Of a DNA stretch of 21,396 nucleotides, positions 18,519 to 21,396 are shown one piece after another. The stretch is taken from assembly GCA_900095095.1 (NCBI GenBank), contig FMBT01000704.1, forward strand, positions 1 through 21,396, given 5' to 3'. Position 1 is the first letter of the stretch; every line of letters begins with the position of its first letter. The position numbers and the translations under genes were made by a program. The notes under the pieces are model-generated. The model saw nothing but the letters and a program-made list of their open reading frames with translations. It made no database searches and was not told the origin of the DNA. Source of the DNA: Fragilariopsis cylindrus CCMP1102. Its lineage: Eukaryota > Bacillariophyta > Bacillariophyceae > Bacillariales > Bacillariaceae.

Positions 18519-20187
18519 AATTAACTGAGGGAATTGTATGCCTTGTCTTGTCTTGATTTTTGTCTTGTCTTGAGCGAGAGAAAATGATTAGGAGTCAGAG
18601 AGATACTACAGTAGTAGAGATCCGAGAATAAAACCGTTCACTGAAGTACGAAGCTAGAGGTTTACGGTCCTTGAGAGAGAGTGAGAAAGATAGGCTTTAT
18701 TATTGTTAAGGGGAAAGGCTGTGGTATTAGTAATAAATGAGTCAAGTCGTCTGTTTGTTCCTGTTTTTGTTCTTGTTCAACTGCCGATACACCCTTCGCC
18801 TGAGGGATTTATTTGATAGCACGAGTAGCTAACGTTTCAGGTCTAAATACAGTAATGATTCAACTAAAAAATAAAACAATTACTGTACAAGTCGCATAGA
18901 TACCCTGAATTTTGTGGATTGATATGTGTGTTTTTCATTGACTTGAAGTGACACATCCTAGCGAACTTTTTCCACGCACCTCTACTTTAATCAACAGTTA
19001 TGTGAGTTGAGCAGTTCGATGAGACATACTACAGTATGTTATGATTAATGACTTCTTCTAGAAAATTCAATCCTGCCGTACAATCGCCTTTTTAAAAGGG
19101 CATAGTAATATATATTATACACTCCTTAAGAAAAAGAAGCCTTTCTGACTTTTAATGTACTGTACTACTAACTGTGCTAGCTACTGTAACTTATGTGAAA
19201 ATATTATATATCGAAAGGGCAATACCGGTATTGTAGAAGCGAATTTACTTTCGAATGAAGAACAGAACCAGTCAGGGGTGCATCGTAAAATAAAGAAGCA
19301 ATGATACTGTACAGTAGAGCGAATAATTCTTAACCTTTGCTTGTTATTTGTTTACAGTACGATCGACCGATGAGACATTAGCTACCGTACTGTGTAGTGT
19401 ACAGCAGTGTAACGTGTTTTCTTAGCACGAAAACCGAAGGCACTCTGAAGGCACTCTGGCTACTCAGCATCATAACTTCTTTGGTCATGAATGAAGGATA
19501 GATGATACAGAATAGTCTATTATTGATATGTATGATATGATAATGCTGTAGGTCAATCTAACAGCAAAGTCATGATACAGTGAAATAGTGAGGGATATCT
19601 TATCCACATGATACAGTGAAATAGGAATACTATAGCACATATTGTTCTTCATAGAACAACATTTCTCATTTCAATGTTACATTTCTCATTTCAATGTTAC
19701 ATTTCTCATTTCATGTTCAGTGTTCTCATTATGTGTCCTCATTCAGATATTTATCTGCTGCTGTCTGCTAGTATTGGTCTCTGACATTGTTTCTTGCCAT
19801 CTGCTATTGTTCTTCATAATAGGAACAACAGTTCTCACTTCAATGTTCCATTTCTCATTGCTCCCTAAAAAATGGGACTAAAAAAGTACTATTTTGACAC
19901 ATCGCGTGCGTCTCCAAGCGCTTCTTGCGCATTATTGTTTCTTTGTTTTTTGAAATTAATCCCGTTGTTATTATATTTTCTTTTGTCAGTCCAGCGTTGT
20001 TTCATCTTAAAACCTCAACACCAAGAAGCATCATCGTCATGTTATTAAGACACAATAAGACAAACAACAAACATCCATAACATAAACAATTCGAATATTG
20101 ATACTATTGATATATCACCCGATTAAACAACGACAAACATTCCATAGCCTCCTGTATCCTTCCTTCTCTACTCGAGCTGGTGTAATT
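18519..20187. other. divergent intergenic region between the cyclase gene and the right-edge gene
   Basis: Both flanking genes start outward from this 1.67 kb gap, so it should hold both promoters. It is AT-rich. It contains a CTTGTCTTG-type repeat at about 18542-18571, many TACTGTA/TACAGTA words, an 11-bp tandem duplication of GAAGGCACTCT at 19436-19457, an 18-bp direct repeat (CATGATACAGTGAAATAG at 19571 and 19607) and the repeats listed next. No coding frame with content is seen. Confidence 0.55.
19641..19859. repeat. 20-bp tandem repeat and a 50-bp direct repeat
   Basis: The unit ATTTCTCATTTCAATGTTAC occurs at 19661-19680 and 19681-19700, with a partial copy to 19717. The block starting ATTGTTCTTCATA-GAACAAC and ending ATTTCTCATT (19641-19690) recurs with differences at 19806-19859. 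Confidence 0.85.
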
Positions 20188-21396
20188 ATGGTATTCTATT
20201 CTTATATTACCAACAGTGTCTCTGGATTGTCGTCGTCGTCGTCGTCTTCGTCTTCGTCCAGTAACAACAAGGACGACGACAACCTCGGCGGTGGTGGTGG
20301 TGGTAACACCATCCAGCAAGGTAATGATAGCGGCGGCGGTATCTCTTCATCGTCATCATCTACTGCCGCCGAACGGAGACGAACTGTTGCCGCTTGGCCG
20401 CTTGTTGTGCACTTTGAGCCCTTTGAGCTCAGCGTTCTGATAACTCAATTTGAGGATGTAGAACGGTCCCCTCTTGCCACAAGATATGCGCAGTATAATG
20501 TTCGTGCCGATGCTGCGTGCAGAATACAAGCACTCTTTCGTGGTGCGAGCACTCGATGGATCTCTTCATCGTCCTCATCGTCCTCATGTAAAAAGCAGAA
20601 CGCCATTACCACCTCTTCTTCTTCTTCTTCTGTGAAAGATGGACGTGGAGATGTAGGTGCTGAGATATCAATTAATTCAACAGCCACAGTGATTGAACCG
20701 ACCAATTCATTCAACCCAAGGAGGGAATTCACCTACATCAATGGCACCATCGTCCGTCGTAAGTTTACGTCAAGGTACCACGAAGGCGAGATCACGGAAT
20801 ATGACCCAGTTGAAAAATATTATAAGATTACATACCGTGATGGCGATACAGCACAAATGACTTATCATGAAGTTACACTGTATCTTAAGGAATTTCAACA
20901 GTACAGTAAAAGAGAAAAGAAGGATTCCTTCAACAACAACAACAACAACAACGAGAAGGATAATAATGATAAGGACTACAACTGCGACGAAGATGATGAT
21001 GATGTCAATTCTATTTTCATTACACAGCAGATGAATCATCAACAACAACACCATCATCGCGATCAAAACAAGAACACATCGAAGGCCGACCAGTATCCAA
21101 CAACAATGCCTAGATCTACACACACTACAGAGTCAAATATTACGTCTGTCTCAGCTGGCAAAAATAAACCAAGGTTTACTTCACAAAGAAGTACGCGTGC
21201 GTACCCTGATCTTCCTGAATTGACGACTTTTATTAGTACGTCAGAACCAGGACATACCATACGAGCACCGAGCAAACCCTTAATCCGAACGAACGAAACA
21301 AAGCGAAAACGATCGAAGAAGAAAGTCATATTTTCAATGCCCAAGAATGAAGAATTCTTCTTTCTTCAGGGACGAAGCACGAAATGTACCAAAGTC
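20188..21396 (+). CDS. IQ-motif and Tudor-like domain protein with a basic cluster; 3' partial
   Basis: An open frame of 403 codons runs from ATG 20188 to the window edge without a stop. The same frame is open upstream only to a TAA at 20083 and has no other ATG, so 20188 is the best start unless an upstream exon exists. Residues 11-66 are Ser-, Gly- and Asn-rich. Residues 113-123 are a full IQ motif (I-Q-A-L-F-R-G-A-S-T-R), a calmodulin-type binding site. Residues about 186-236 form a Tudor-like module (G-T-I-V-R-R-K-F, Y-H-E-G-E-I-T-E-Y-D, Y-K-I-T-Y-R-D-G-D, Y-H-E-V). Then come Asn, Asp, Gln and His runs and a basic cluster (K-R-K-R-S-K-K-K) near residues 372-379, possibly a nuclear signal. 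The codon content is clean of frameshifts. A chromatin-linked or calcium-responsive role is inferred only. The rest of the protein lies to the right. Confidence 0.8.
   Translation, partial: MVFYSYITNSVSGLSSSSSSSSSSSNNKDDDNLGGGGGGNTIQQGNDSGGGISSSSSSTAAERRRTVAAWPLVVHFEPFELSVLITQFEDVERSPLATRYAQYNVRADAACRIQALFRGASTRWISSSSSSSSCKKQNAITTSSSSSSVKDGRGDVGAEISINSTATVIEPTNSFNPRREFTYINGTIVRRKFTSRYHEGEITEYDPVEKYYKITYRDGDTAQMTYHEVTLYLKEFQQYSKREKKDSFNNNNNNNEKDNNDKDYNCDEDDDDVNSIFITQQMNHQQQHHHRDQNKNTSKADQYPTTMPRSTHTTESNITSVSAGKNKPRFTSQRSTRAYPDLPELTTFISTSEPGHTIRAPSKPLIRTNETKRKRSKKKVIFSMPKNEEFFFLQGRSTKCTKV

Noticed and set aside
1..21396. tRNA, rRNA, CRISPR, riboswitch or bacterial promoter features
   Set aside because: No TPsiC-type GGTTCGAATCC word in a cloverleaf setting, no rRNA core words and no regularly spaced CRISPR-like array were seen. 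The gene structures are eukaryotic.

Overview
The window is nuclear DNA of a eukaryotic microalga, most probably a diatom. The evidence is a receptor-type class III nucleotidyl cyclase fused to a cyclic-nucleotide phosphodiesterase (a stramenopile/diatom architecture), short GT-AG introns of 96-206 nt, proteins rich in Ser, Asp, Asn and Ala runs, a signal peptide plus transit-like N-terminus with Phe at the predicted cleavage point, and AT-rich intergenic DNA full of microsatellites. The species cannot be named from the sequence. No rRNA, tRNA, CRISPR array, bacterial-type operon or intact transposase was seen.

Layout. 1-542 (-): N-terminal part of a probably secreted or plastid-targeted protein that leaves the window; it ends in an F-Y-P motif like the start of platelet-activating-factor acetylhydrolase-type hydrolases. 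About 1320-2756 (+): a broken wax ester synthase/DGAT-like gene. 3499-4548 (-): an intact 349-residue single-pass membrane protein with one EF-hand-like loop and a 16-copy Ala-Ser repeat. 4549-10238: a 5.7 kb gene-poor, AT-rich stretch with palindromes, short direct repeats, microsatellites and GAC/CAA/AAT simple sequence. 10239-13277 (+): a two-exon gene for a 965-residue protein with three Tudor-like modules, an OTU-type cysteine protease domain and an 81-nt (27-residue) tandem repeat. 13681-18518 (-): the five-exon cyclase-phosphodiesterase receptor, convergent with the OTU gene. 20188 to the right edge (+): a 403-residue open frame with no stop in the window, carrying an IQ motif, one Tudor-like module and a basic cluster.

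The main technical result is that the cyclase-phosphodiesterase reads as one 1413-residue protein only if five single bases are restored. All five are missing-base events, in runs of 2 to 5 identical bases. With them restored, the exon phases fit and the total is a whole number of codons. A sixth event of the same kind would keep the left-edge gene open. This points to sequencing or assembly deletions more than to a dead gene. The WS/DGAT-like locus is different: it also has in-frame stops, a lost catalytic His and missing sequence, and looks like a real pseudogene.

The genes do not form an operon. Shared themes are Tudor-like modules (OTU gene and right-edge gene) and signalling parts: a cyclic-nucleotide synthesis/breakdown receptor, an EF-hand-like membrane protein and an IQ (calmodulin-type) motif. 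No unambiguously new system was found. The best candidates for novelty are the Tudor-like/OTU repeat protein, the His/Asp-rich outer segment of the cyclase receptor, and the paired palindromes at 5375-5437.
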